Source: Nitrosomonas sp. (GTDB lineage Bacteria > Pseudomonadota > Gammaproteobacteria > Burkholderiales > Nitrosomonadaceae). Taken from it: DNA of 64,000 nucleotides. The DNA lies in assembly GCA_016721865.1 (NCBI GenBank), contig JADKHF010000041.1, forward strand, positions 1 to 64,000, given 5' to 3'. Shown here in pieces: positions 41,434 through 51,342 of the stretch (its first letter is position 1; every line of letters starts with the position of its first letter). The notes under the pieces were generated by a model that searched no databases, was not told where the DNA came from, and was given only the letters and a program-made list of their open reading frames with translations. A program made the position numbers and the translations under genes.

Positions 41434-41563
41434 TTATCAATTCTCCTAAGATTAAGTTACGGAATGAAGCAAACAGCCATCAATGGGGTTTCGAAACAAG
41501 AGCTCGGCATAAAATACCCAGATTCTTTCAACTTAGTCGAAGGCAAATGGATTTCCTTACAAT
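41376..41563. repeat. Duplicated leader + signal-peptide segment, copy A
   Basis: About 188 bp closely similar (roughly 85 percent by eye) to 54581-54768. It includes the first about 20 codons of the Cys-repeat peptide, its ribosome binding site and about 115 bp upstream. The conserved upstream part suggests a promoter or leader element. Confidence 0.65.
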
Positions 41564-41909
41564 ACTTGCTCACCATATCCAATTTAACGGGAAACTCCAG
41601 TAGCTGTGTAGTTCTACAGTTTGTTGGTTTGGATAAACTTAATAATTTTACGGCGCAGAAAACCAAAAACGGCGCGCTACGCTGACTTCAAAAACACAAA
41701 AACTATTATGCTCCCCGTGGCAAGACCACGGGGAATCGCAAGTTGAATCAGATTCGATACCTCGACTTTAGCCTCTGGCGCGAGATTCAGATGATCCAAT
41801 TCAATCGACTGTTTTGCGTGCGTTTTCATGGCGTTATTGTACCACGAAACCCGCGAAAGATGATGCCACAGTATTGGCTTTAGTATTAGACGACAATTAA
41901 CCTGTCCGG
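41564..41909. other. Non-coding stretch next to IS110, with hairpin
   Basis: Holds a strong hairpin, CCCCGTGG (41713-41720), loop CAAGA, CCACGGGG (41726-41733), and a leftward 50-codon frame from 41830 (MKTHAKQSIELDHLNLAPEA) that may be the start of a lost transposase; its origin is not recognised. Confidence 0.3.
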
Positions 41910-43113
41910 TCAGACGACAATTATCTTGACCGGGTAGATCAAGCGTGCCAGTTTGTGCGCTGTTGCTGTGATTGCCTTTGCCTTTGCCTTGTCGAGTCTG
42001 CCACATAATCTCCTGTAATAGGCACCCACAGTGCAGATTGACTGGATTTCAACGAAACCGCCGCCATGCGCAGTGCCTGGGTAGCACGGTTCGCTGTATG
42101 CTTGCTTGCCCCCGATAGCACCTTTTCGCCCAATATCCTGGTTCCTGGACACAGCCCAAGCCACGAGGCAAACCGCTTCGCGCTCTTGAGCCTGCTCATG
42201 TCCGCTGCTACTTCACTCAAAACTTTCATCGCGGTTGTCACTTCGATACCATCAATTCGCGTCAAATCAACCCCGCACATTCCGATCAGATGGATGCGCA
42301 AGTCAAACCTGGGGGAATTCTTTACATTGGAACGGCGCTTTTTCTGATTGATTTCAACCTTGTGTACCTGAAGTGCCGCAGGCATAGCTTCAAGCTGCCG
42401 GTCACATTCGTTAAGTCGTTCGCTGTAGGCGTCATAGAGCAATATCGCTTGTTTGAGCGCGAACAAGTGTTCTTCACGCCAATTCCCGGCAAGCGATTTC
42501 TCAATCTCGTCTTTGCTTGCACGGATGCGGTTGCTCATGAGATTCGCCAGAATGTGTTCGTCCCTCTCACCAGCAATGATTGCCCGGACGATCTTTTGCC
42601 CGGTTTCGCCAACAATATCCGAAATCACGTTCGCCAATTGTACATTCATTTGTGACAGAGCCTTTTGCATATGCTGCATATGCTGCACATGCCGCGCCTG
42701 ATAACGGATCAGCATGTCACGTTGTCGTGATATGGCTCGCAGCGCGCATACCTCATCTTTCGGACGGAAGGCACCAGACAATAAACCAAAGCTCATCAGT
42801 TGCTGTAACCATTGGCAGTCCAGTACATCCGACTTCCGGTCAGAAGCATTTTTTACGTGTCGCGCATTTACCAGATACACGGTCAGCCCTCGCGATTCCA
42901 GAAGCTCATGCAGCGCAATCCAGTATACCCCGGTCGATTCCATTGCCACGGTGTCGATTTCACAAGCTTCCAGCCAGTCCGCCAAACCATTCAGGTTTGC
43001 GGTAAAGCTCTTGAACTCTCGTACCGGCTCGTCATCCCGATCCGGCGGTACCACCAAAAATGGCTCGCAGAGCTAATATCAATCCCTGCCGCATTCGGGT
43101 GAGTTAACTCCAT
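41910..43113 (-). mobile_element. IS110-family transposase gene, degraded
   Basis: Start at ATG 43113 (MELTHPNAAGIDISSASHF) gives the DEDD-type transposase N-terminus. One missing T near 43060 joins VVPPDRDDEPVREFKSFTAN, IDTVAMESTGVYWIALHELL, ARHVKNASDRKSDVLDCQWL; later GMCGVDLTRIDGIEVTTAMK and FASWLGLCPGTRILGEKVLS of the C-terminal Tnp20 domain. Near 42022 two extra bases shift the frame, and the tail GAYYRRLCGRLDKAKAKAIT, THKLARLIY is cut short at 41910. So the element is broken at least twice and probably inactive. Confidence 0.85.
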
Positions 43114-43417
43114 GTTATTTTGCTTGCACTTTACCATGACATCTTCCACATCTCTATTGGAATGCCGCGCTGGTTCGGGTACGTCGTTGTACTCACTCTT
43201 TCAAACGGGATGTCCGTTGTCACGGACTCACCAATGTCGCCAACGTAACCCTTGACCACGCTAAAAACGGGCGGATTAGCACCAATGATATGCCGGTCTT
43301 TTCCAGCACGACATTCTAACTTTACTCCTCGCGCTCTGATACCGCTTGTTTCTTCTGCACGCCTTGCCGCCACCAGCGGATTACTGCGCTAAGAACTGCT
43401 ACAAATTTATATTAACT
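43114..43417 (-). ncRNA. Candidate IS110 5' non-coding region (possible bridge RNA)
   Basis: About 300 bp upstream of the IS110 transposase start without a supported gene. In the IS110 group the non-coding segment preceding the transposase encodes the bridge RNA that pairs with target and donor DNA (established for IS621 and relatives). The stretch is GC-richer than its surroundings and contains short stems such as GTCCGT/ACGGAC near 43211-43225. Assignment is by position only. Confidence 0.35.
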
Positions 43418-44200
43418 TTAGGCACCTAGGAACTGCTTGAATGGATAATTGAAAGTATCATCATGACACTTAAGAGCACCCAATATTGCAGTGCCAGAAA
43501 ATAATCTGGCGTCATATTGACATAAACTAACGACAGGGAATCGGTGTCCCAATCCCTGATTGTATCGAGTTTCAAAATCATTTAACTCGGCAATTTCCAT
43601 GCCTTTTTGTAACGTCCAAGCCATATCACCGAGTACTCGCAGACCCTGAATACCTTGTTTGTTGGCATCCATAAAAGCATTCTCGAAGAATGTATATAAT
43701 TCTGTGCTGTTTGCCATTCCCTCCGTTAAAGCAATACGACCATCCTGAATATCCTGATCAATGCAGGATCTGACATCACGTAGTTCATTCATCATAATGG
43801 CTTGAACTTCCGTGGTAGCAACTAGAAAACAGCGATTTCCAGATTGAAGGCCACCGAGCAAAAATGGCAGTGCTAATTTAAGTCGCCCCAAATCAGTGTC
43901 ATAAAACGCACATAAGTGGCTGCCATAATTAATTGTGATGCCTTCAAGATCAATATGAGCGATTCGGCTTGGTGCTTGCTCAAATGCGGCAATGTTTACA
44001 GACGCCTGATCTTGTTCAAGATAAGCCAGGAGATCAGTTAAGCGATACCTTCTCTCGCGCTTGACTCCTATACGCATACAAGGCAGCTTGCCTGCATCAC
44101 TCCAGCGTCTTAGCGATATTTCACTGGCATTCAAAATTTTGGCTGCTTGTTTAATGTTTAGAAGCGACTCAGCTGCACTTTCATTGTTGCTCACGCACAT
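43418..44200 (-). CDS. DcmR-like regulator: MerR/excisionase-type HTH plus MEDS sensory domain
   Basis: About 260 residues from ATG 44200 (GGGAG upstream). N-terminal winged helix (LLNIKQAAKILNASEISLRR; WSDAGKLPCMRIGVKRERRY; LTDLLAYLEQ) followed by a MEDS domain: HLCAFYDTDLGRLKLALPFL, GNRCFLVATTE, DGRIALTEGMANSTELYTFF, GLRVLGDMAW. MEDS domains are known from DcmR, the repressor of dichloromethane dehalogenase in methylotrophs. It is divergent from a haloalkane-dehalogenase-like gene, and the palindrome at 44387-44406 could be its operator. Confidence 0.85.
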   Translation of the reverse strand: MCVSNNESAAESLLNIKQAAKILNASEISLRRWSDAGKLPCMRIGVKRERRYRLTDLLAYLEQDQASVNIAAFEQAPSRIAHIDLEGITINYGSHLCAFYDTDLGRLKLALPFLLGGLQSGNRCFLVATTEVQAIMMNELRDVRSCIDQDIQDGRIALTEGMANSTELYTFFENAFMDANKQGIQGLRVLGDMAWTLQKGMEIAELNDFETRYNQGLGHRFPVVSLCQYDARLFSGTAILGALKCHDDTFNYPFKQFLGA

Positions 44201-44386
44201 TCTCTCCCAAAACAATTCCTATTTGTCTCAGCAAAATCTTCAGGTTTGCGACCTTTTTTATAGTTCTCAATTACATCCTCTATAGTTATCTTAAGTAACT
44301 TCCCTGTATTTATAGAACTCTTGACTTTTATTATAGCATGGGTCAAATTATAAAAAAGAATATTAATGATGATCATTGATTACTAA

Positions 44387-44406
44387 TGATGATGTATATA
44401 TCATCA
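44387..44406. promoter_or_regulatory. Palindromic candidate operator
   Basis: TGATGATGTATATATCATCA: 7-bp arms TGATGAT/ATCATCA around a 6-base centre, in the spacer between the divergent MEDS regulator and hydrolase genes, 45 bp before the hydrolase ATG. Similar half-sites (AATGATGATCATT) lie just upstream. Suits binding by a dimeric regulator. Confidence 0.45.
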
Positions 44407-45152
44407 GATACTCGCAGTACCGATTAAATCAATAAATACAGGATAACAAGATGAATCCAGTTTCCGGAAGCTCAGAGGATTACAGTTTCTATAGCGCACT
44501 CAGCCATCCACCTTTACGGGCTGCAGGTACTACCCCCGATTTGGCTATCTATCGTCCAAAAGCAGTTCCTAAATATGGCGCATTCCGTTTCAAAGCACCG
44601 GCTGAGGGTTTGCTGCAAATAGGTGGCGCAATATAGTGCTGAAACTGACTGGTCGGATAATTTCGAAATTGCATGGACTAAAATGGGCAGCAAGGGTCCA
44701 TTGGTTCTCTTTCTACATGGTGTTCCAATTAATCGTTGCAGTGGGAGGAAGTACAGGGACAAGTGTCGCGTTTTTGCGAAACGATTTCTATCGACATGCT
44801 GGGAATGGGTGAAAGTTCCAAACCACGCCTATATGGCCGCAAAGATAATTCATCCCCTAATGCGATGTGGCATTGGATTAATGATGTCGATTACATTGAA
44901 AAATTGATGCAACAAGAATATCCGGGGCGACAATTTATTTTTATTGCCGATGACTGGGGAAGCGGTATTGCTACACATTATGCCGCAATTCATAACAATC
45001 GTTTAAATGCGCTCGTGCAAATGGATCCGATCGCCTTCGACGGCTATCCGGTGACTGAAATACAGGCAATAGGCAGAGCCTCCGAAATTCCGAATACACC
45101 AGAAGGCGATGCACAATTTGCAATGCTTTTCGCAGCATTTGATCAGACACTA

Positions 45153-46331
45153 GTGTAGTGTCTCTCAAATGTTTGCATATTTAGACTGCGGCCTGTGACT
45201 GCATCATGGCGTCACGGGCACGCTGGATTTTTCGCAAAATTTCTTCCCCCTTGGCATTTCCAGACGTAACGTTTTGGATTTTGATTGCGGTCAGCCAAAT
45301 AGGTGAGAATTTTATCGGCCAGTTCCTTAACTGAAGCAAAGCTGCCACTGACGATCTGGTCAGTCAGATCGCGGAAAAAACGTTCGACCAGGTTAAGCCA
45401 TGAGGACGAAGTTGGCGTGAAGTGCATGTGGAATCTGGAATGCTTGGCCAGCCATGCTTTTACCTCGGGATGCTTGTGGGTTGCGTAATTGTCGGCGATC
45501 AGATGAATATCCATCTTTTTGGTGTTTCCCGTTCGATTTTCTTGAGGAACGCCAGCCATTCCTGATGCCGGTGTTGTTCGGCGATAGTCGTAATCAGTTT
45601 ACCCTCCAGATAGTTTAGCGCAGCAAACAAGGTCAAGTGCCATGGCGAATATAATCGTGCGTTGTGGTCTTGATATGTCCGATGCCAGCGGCAATCCCCG
45701 GCTGGGTGCGCTCCAGCGCCTGACACTGTGATTTCTCGTCGCAGCACAGCACCAAGGCTTTTTCCGGTGGATTGAGATACAGACCGATGACATCCCAGAA
45801 TTTTTCCTCGAAATGCGTGTCATTCGACAGCTTGAAGGTTCGGGTCAGATGCGGCTTGATGTCGTTTGCAGCCCACAAGCGCTGCACGCTGGCCTTCGAA
45901 ATACCCGCCGCTCGCGCCATAGTGCGGCAACCCAGCGTCCCAGGTTGGCGGGCGGACGCGTTACTGTCTCCAGCACTTTCTTGACCACCACATCGGGCAA
46001 TGAAGGCTTGCGGCCATAAGTGCGTCGGTGAGACCGGCCAACCGTTTCCTTGCCGAAGCGCTGACACCAGTGACTCACCGTCACACGTGTCACCCCAGCT
46101 TTCGCACCGATGGCTTCCTGCGTATGCCCCTCAGCCGCCAGCAAAATGATTTGAGCGCGTTGCCGATCCCGTACTGACACGGTGCTGGCGCGTAACCGCC
46201 TGTTCAGCTCTCGTCTCTCTTCCTCTTCAAGTACAATCTTCCTCTTTGCCATGATTCGCTCCTCAAAACAGTTCGTGCTTCAAGTATAAGCAAAATCAGG
46301 GAAATGTAAATTCATTTGCAGGACACTACAC
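45153..46331 (-). mobile_element. IS630-family element A
   Basis: 1179 bp with terminal inverted repeats GTGTAGTGTC / GGACACTACAC and flanking TA (45151-45152 and 46332-46333) inside a CTAG target, the IS630/Tc1 signature. Removing it restores the hydrolase frame exactly. It carries one transposase gene, 45181-46252. Confidence 0.85.
45181..46252 (-). pseudogene. IS630 transposase A (several frameshifts)
   Basis: Starts MAKRKIVLEEEERRELNRRL with a helix-turn-helix ([20 protein letters not shown]), then the DDE domain in pieces: [59 protein letters not shown] and HFTPTSSSWLNLVERFFRDL, ending EILRKIQRARDAMMQSQAAV in yet another frame. At least four frame changes, so not functional as read. Confidence 0.8.
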
Positions 46332-46955
46332 TAGTACAGATTCTAAAGTCTATGGTGTACGATTCTTCCAAATACAATCAATATAATCTGCGTTACCTGA
46401 CTTTTCCTTATGTTGATGTGGACTACGAACGCAATGGAAAGAATGATGGTGTCACCGATGTCGCCAGATCAACAACCATGCGACTAAAAATTCATAATTT
46501 GCGCGTACTGTCAGATCGCGCAGCTATTCTAAGTCCATCCCTGCTACTGCCTCATCACTCACAATGCAATCCCCGTGGTGTGCAATACCAGAACATTACC
46601 GTTCCGACACTGATCATGTGGGGTGAGTATGACAACATGATGCCAGCAGCACAAACGCAGCGGTTTGCTCATGTATTAGGAACAGATGATGTGCAAATCA
46701 CTTACATTCCAAGAGCAGGACATTTTCCGGCCACTGATAATCCAGACTGCGTCACAGACACTATCCTTAATTTTATTCGTCGTGTTATGGGACGCAGTGC
46801 GCTGGCTGATATCTATATTGGAAATCATGGTATCTGGAAAGGGGATGAACGCCAGATGATTCAAGAATTACGGGTGCTGCATGGCATTGCCGATTGAGTA
46901 AAGCAGCAAATTTATGGTAGTGATTATTGAACATCCCATATTTTATGAGCAATTT

Positions 46956-47174
46956 ATGAAAACTATTATGCTTAAATCGGATCTGATTTGCCCGCATTGT
47001 GGTTTCAGTAAACAGGAAACCATGTCCACTGACGCCTGCTTGTATTTTTATGAATGCACAAGCTGTAACACACTATTAAAACCGAAACCGGGTGAATGCT
47101 GCGTCTTCTGTTCCTATGGAACCGTGGTATGTCCATCCAGGCAAGCTGAAGCTAGCTGCTGCAACTTTTCTTGA
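46956..47174 (+). CDS. GDCCVxC-domain small zinc-ribbon-like protein
   Basis: About 72 residues from ATG 46956: KSDLICPHCGFSKQETMSTD, YFYECTSCNTLLKPKPGECC, VFCSYGTVVCPSRQ. The Cys pattern matches the small GDCCVxC-domain (seleno)protein family, here with Glu instead of Asp (GECCVFC) and all positions Cys, no in-frame TGA. Two CxxC pairs suggest metal binding or thiol redox chemistry. Lies 58 bp after the hydrolase gene and before the sigma factor. Confidence 0.75.
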   Translation: MKTIMLKSDLICPHCGFSKQETMSTDACLYFYECTSCNTLLKPKPGECCVFCSYGTVVCPSRQAEASCCNFS

Positions 47175-47399
47175 TAAGGTTTCTTTATGATTGAAGGGAA
47201 TAAAGACTTAAACATCCAAACATGGCTGGAGGAGCATGGTGATTATCTATTCAGTTATGCACTCTTAAGAATAAAGGACACACATGTCGCTGAAGATTTG
47301 GTTCAAGAAACATTACTTGCAGCGATAACTGCTAAAGATACTTTTTCCAATCAATCAACGATTCGGACCTGGCTGATTGGCATACTTAAACACAAGCTA

Positions 47400-48541
47400 G
47401 TGTTTAATTGCATAAATAGTTATATTTAAGTAATCTCCTGTTTGTTTAACGTAAGCAGGAGGCTCTCATGACACGGGTAGCAGCAAAGGTAACATGCAGC
47501 GATCAGGATCGAAAAGAATTGGAGCGACTGGGATCTAGTCGCACTGATCAAGCTCGTTTGGTCGAGCGTGCAAAGATTGTGTTGGGCTGTCTGGCGGGCG
47601 AACGTAACGACCAGATTGCGGCACGCATGAAGTTGCAGGCGAATACGGTAGCGATGTGGCGCAAGAGATTTATGGAGGGCGGCATCGCGGCGTTACATGA
47701 CCGAGCGCGCAGTGGCAAGCCACCCATCTACGATGCCGGCGACTTGCGCGATAGAATACGCAAACAGCTTGAACTTACTCCACCCGAAGGGCTTTCCAGT
47801 TGGGACGGAAGAACGCTAGCTCAGGCACTGGGCGTGTCAGATGACGCTATCTGGCGCATTCTTCGCAAGGAGGGCATTCAACTACGGCGCATGCGTTCTT
47901 GGTGCGTGAGTACTGATCCGGAATTCGCGGCCAAAGCAGCAGATGTGATAGGCTTGTACCTGGGGCCACCCACCAACGCACTGGTTCTGAGTATTGATGA
48001 AAAGCCATCGATTCAAGCCTTAGAGAGAAAAATTGGCTACGTTCATACCAGCAGCGGAAAAATCGTGCGCGGAATCAAAAGCACATACAGGCGTCACGGT
48101 ACCGTCAACTTATTTGCCGCGCTGAACGTGGCCACTGGCGTAATCCAATCCAAGGTCACGGCAGTCAAGAAGCGTCCAGACTTCCAGGCCTTTCTTGATG
48201 ACGTAGTGGCTGAGGTGCCTGTCAACCAAGAAATTCACGTGATCTTGGACAACTACGCAACCCACAAGAGAAATGATGACTGGCTGGCCGTCATCCTAAC
48301 GTCCACTTCCACTTCACACCTACTTCAGCAAGCTGGCTTAACCAAGTAGAAATTTGGTTTGGCATCTTTACACGCAAAACACTGAATGGGGCAAGCTTCC
48401 AAAGTACGGAGCAACTGACGCAAGCCATCAAAGCGTTCGTGAAACACTACAATAAAACTGCTGCGCCGTTTGTTTGGAGGAAGCGCGAGGTAAGAGGTGC
48501 TCAACTCAGAAATACAATCGTTAACTTATACAATTAGACAC
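47400..48541 (+). mobile_element. IS630-family element B
   Basis: 1142 bp with ends GTGTTTAATTGCATAAATAG and its near-complement at the right end (to 48541), flanked by TA at 47398-47399 and 48542-48543 in a CTAG target. It differs in sequence from element A. Precise removal restores the sigma factor. Confidence 0.85.
47468..48537 (+). CDS. IS630 transposase B (one frameshift)
   Basis: Helix-turn-helix (NDQIAARMKLQANTVAMWRK; LSSWDGRTLAQALGVSDDAI) and DDE catalytic residues: SIDEKPSIQALER, HVILDNYATHKRN and, after a one-base shift near 48289, FHFTPTSASWLNQVEIWFGI. One restored base gives 357 codons, a normal IS630 length. Could be a sequence error or a disabling mutation. Confidence 0.85.
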
Positions 48542-48914
48542 TAGTTGACCAATTCCGACGACAGGGGCGTGAAGTCGGCATTGGCGATCTGATTGATCAG
48601 GATGAGGGAGACAATCTGGATAATTTTTTAGAGCCAATGGCCGATGGATTGAAAAACCGGATGCTTTTCCTAACCCGGAGTCAGCTTTTCAACAAAAAGA
48701 ATTCTGGAAGGTTTTTCAGCAATGTTTAACCGGATTAAAACCCAAGCAAGTTGAAGTATTTCTTGCTAAAGAAATTCATGGAATGAGCAATGAGGAAATC
48801 TGTAAGAATTTTGCACTTAGTCAGACTAATGTATGGGTGATTATGCATCGTATTCGACTGTCCTTGATTAAGTGTTTAAAGATTAACTGGATAGACTAAT
48901 AATGGGTAAATTAA

Positions 48915-49157
48915 ATGTTGAATTGTAAACAAGCTAGCCAGTTGGCATCTCGATCAATGGATGAGAAATTACCCTTGTGGAAAAACATGGTGTTAAAGAT
49001 TCACCTGATTTTATGCCGCAGCTGCACTAATTTTACGCGGCAACTTGTTTTTTTGCGCGAAGCTTCACGATACTCAAGAACCAATCTTGACTTTCAGTTA
49101 ACTGAAGAAGCAAGGCAACGTATCGCCAATGCTCTGAAGGATATGCAAAATGGTTAA
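48915..49157 (+). CDS. Putative zinc-finger anti-sigma factor
   Basis: 80 residues: MLNCKQASQLASRSMDEKLP, then HLILCRSCTNFTRQLVFLRE. The spaced Cys plus CxxC pattern and the position 15 bp after an ECF sigma gene match the small anti-sigma proteins of this type. No membrane helix. It likely binds the sigma factor and releases it on a redox or metal signal. Confidence 0.7.
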   Translation: MLNCKQASQLASRSMDEKLPLWKNMVLKIHLILCRSCTNFTRQLVFLREASRYSRTNLDFQLTEEARQRIANALKDMQNG

Positions 49158-49257
49158 TGATAGCATTAAGAAAATACCAAGGAAGATTTGGTCATCGTAT
49201 GTAATCTTTAAACAAAGAAGGTAACGAGAAATGATAATGAATGAGGAGAATTAATAA

Positions 49258-49778
49258 ATGCTACATGCCGTCACAGAAAAAACATCCGATTCTTCAGCTA
49301 TATTGATTGAAATTGGAAAAATTTTTGGAGGTCATGTTCCCAACGTTTTCAAAGCCTACGCCGAACACCCTTCATTACTTGCAGCCAATTGGGAAAAATT
49401 CAAGGCAATAATGCTTCAAGGCAAATTGCGACGCAAAGTAAAGGAAGCTATTGCTTCAGTAATTTCCTATGATAATAAGTGTAATTACTGTGTCGCAGCG
49501 CATAGTGCGGCGCTACGCAGCATGAAAACAAGTGAACCGGAAATTACTGCGATGTTTCAGGTACATTCCCTGGTGATTTTACCAACAAGGAAACCGCACT
49601 GGTAAAGTTTGCCCGTAAAGCCAATCTGGATTGGCACAGTATAGGCAATGCTGATCACAAAGAATTAGTTGATCTCGGGATCGAAGAATCTGAAATGCTG
49701 GAGGCATTAGGAACGATGGAGCTATTTATCGCATTTAACAGATTCGCTGATGTAATGGGAGTTGAGATAGATTTTTAA
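49258..49778 (+). CDS. Carboxymuconolactone decarboxylase/AhpD-like protein (frameshifted)
   Basis: Reconstructed protein of 173 residues: VPNVFKAYAEHPSLLAANWE, KVKEAIASVISYDNKCNYCV with AAHS giving the CxxC...H active-site motif of AhpD-type alkylhydroperoxidases, then after one missing base near 49565 FTNKETALVKFARKANLDW and ALGTMELFIAFNRFADVMG. Such proteins reduce peroxides with thiols. Placed after the sigma/anti-sigma pair, suggesting a thiol-stress regulon. Confidence 0.8.
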
Positions 49779-49829
49779 TTTTTACCATTTAATTACTACT
49801 GTTTCTATCTGTAATTGGAATTAGGTCAA

Positions 49830-50283
49830 TTAATTATTATCATATTGAGTAGGTCCTAAACCTTTTGCATTCAATTCTGCCAGTGCTTTATCAGTTTTTT
49901 TAAGATGGCCCAATCCCATTCCCAGCAATACATGATCAGCTTTTGTATATTGAATATTACTATAGGTTGTTATTTCTACCCGATTTCCCAGGGATCAAGA
50001 AAATCAAGAAAAGGGCCATTTAAAATTTGATACCCATACCCTCAAGTGTCTGCCTCACTAATTCTTTATTGTCTACCGCTATTCCAAAGTGTCGCATTTG
50101 ATCAGGTTGTCTATTATCATTTTTTATAAAATTGAGAAATTGATCCCCAAAATAAATAAATGCTTGCATCTCATTTTCTTGATGAACTTCAAAGCTCAAG
50201 AAATCACTATAAAATTTTAACGCTTCGCGAATATTTCCAACTTCTAATGCCACATGATTTATGCCTACTGCATATGCTTTCAT
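49830..50283 (-). CDS. Glyoxalase/VOC family protein (two frameshifts)
   Basis: Start ATG 50283 with AAGGA upstream: MKAYAVGINHVALEVGNIRE, ALKFYSDFLSF, FIYFGDQFLNF, HFGIAVDNKELV. After two missing bases (near 50021 and 49990) NGPFLDFLDPWGNRVEIT continues to QYDNN at 49830; 152 codons when restored. The vicinal oxygen chelate fold binds a metal with His and Glu (H11 and E in NRVEIT visible). Substrate unknown. Confidence 0.75.
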
Positions 50284-50418
50284 ATTTTTTCCTTTGTCAT
50301 TGAAAATCAATCTAACCCAAATAATCTATTCTTGTGCTGTTGAAGATAATATTGAAGAAAGTTAATTAAGCAAGTAGTGCATAAATAGCTAATCTGCATA
50401 AGTCTTCATTGATTTGTA

Positions 50419-51213
50419 TCACATCTTCCCTGGCTTCTGTATGGCGTTACTCCAGGCAAGCGAATGGTAGTCAAAGCCATTTTCGATGGTTGGTTTGATA
50501 ATGTTGAAGAAAGGAGAAATGTCGAAATCCCGCGGGGTGAATAGACTATGATGGTGGATGTGGTAGATTTCCTCATAACAATCAGCGCACATCGGATCGT
50601 CTAACCAGGCGCGTTGAATCTCCGGCAATATCGGATAGTGCACCGACTGAAACGCTTGCGCAATCAAGATCGAACATCAAGATCGAACAGATTGCACGAG
50701 TCGGATCTCCGCTACCGAGGGCCAACAGGCGTCTGCGGAATCTTGTTGGAACAGGTGCTATGGGAAGAAGATAGCGTACGAGATCGAAAATGTTCTTGAG
50801 ATCATACTGTTGACCGATACGTGCAATGGCATAATCCACAATGAGCCTACGATCTTCATCATTCAAACCAACAGGGCGGCAGATTCGGGTGTGCATTTGC
50901 GCATAGCTGGCAGGCGTTATTGCACGCACGCCTTCCTCCAGGTCCGCTTCAACCAGTACCGGGGGTAGTTGCCAAGGAGTGCTGGGAGCAATGCATCGCC
51001 GATAAATAGTGCCGCGTGTGGCCAGGTTGATTGCGTAAGATATTTGATGGCAACGCTAATACGGGCATTTTCTTCAACCAATAAAACATCTCCGGGTTGC
51101 AAGGTTGCTGCGAGTTTTTCCTGGCTAATCGTAGCAACCTGAGTGCTTTGCCGGACTGGCTTGGTTAGAAACTGTGCCAGACCAAGGCCTACACTTTCAG
51201 TTACCTGACCCAC
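50419..51213 (-). CDS. YiiX/NlpC-P60-like (permuted papain) protein, two frame changes
   Basis: LQPGDVLLVEENARISVAIK, TQSTWPHAALFIGD with the catalytic-type His, VEADLEEGVRAITPA, AIARIGQQYDLKNIFDLVRY and GDPTRAICS with the probable catalytic Cys are typical of permuted papain-like amidases or acyltransferases. The frame changes once near 50925 and again at a perfect 13-bp tandem duplication (ATCAAGATCGAAC at 50663-50675 and 50676-50688). Without the duplication and with one base restored it is 261 codons. Role unknown. Confidence 0.7.
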
Positions 51214-51342
51214 AAATCCCCTTTTTTGACGCTAATTCCTGATTCTTGACCAGTATTTTACAAGGACCACACCAAGTAGCGCGAAAATAAATTAAAACCG
51301 GTTTTTCTGATTTGATAATATTTTCAGAGCCATTGTTTATTT

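Larger units (their letters stand above)
44451..46897 (+). pseudogene. Haloalkane-dehalogenase-like alpha/beta hydrolase, split by an IS630 element
   Basis: Joining 44451-45152 to 46334-46897 gives about 421 residues of one alpha/beta hydrolase: oxyanion motif LVLFLHGVPINR, nucleophile elbow FIFIADDWGSGIATHYA (Asp-Trp, as in haloalkane dehalogenases), VPTLIMWGEYDNMMPAAQTQ and catalytic His in IPRAGHFPATDN. The IS lies between codons for TL and VQ (QTL|VQILKSM) and is flanked by a TA duplication. Two further indels occur, near 44625 and 44735. An N-terminal extension of about 60 residues is unusual for the family. Substrate unknown. Confidence 0.8.
47187..48899 (+). pseudogene. ECF-type sigma factor, split by an IS630 element
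   Basis: Joining 47187-47399 to 48544-48899 and adding one T in the run near 48627-48632 gives 189 residues: region 2 (YLFSYALLRIKDTHVAEDLV; QETLLAAI; TWLIGILKHKLVDQFRRQGR) and region 4 (LKPKQVEVFLAKEIHGMSNE; EICKNFALSQTNVWVIMHRI; RLSLIKCLKINWID). The IS sits at CTAG in the codon for Val in HKL|V. The next gene encodes its probable anti-sigma factor. Confidence 0.85.

Noticed and set aside
41457..41666. Possible small upstream reading frame in the leader of the Cys-repeat peptide gene
   Set aside because: The end of the frame is open in both copies, but copy B has no usable start codon and substitutions are not biased to third positions.
43131..43373. Leftward 80-codon frame before the IS110 transposase
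   Set aside because: Lies in the expected non-coding part of the element and shows no protein-like conservation that I can see.
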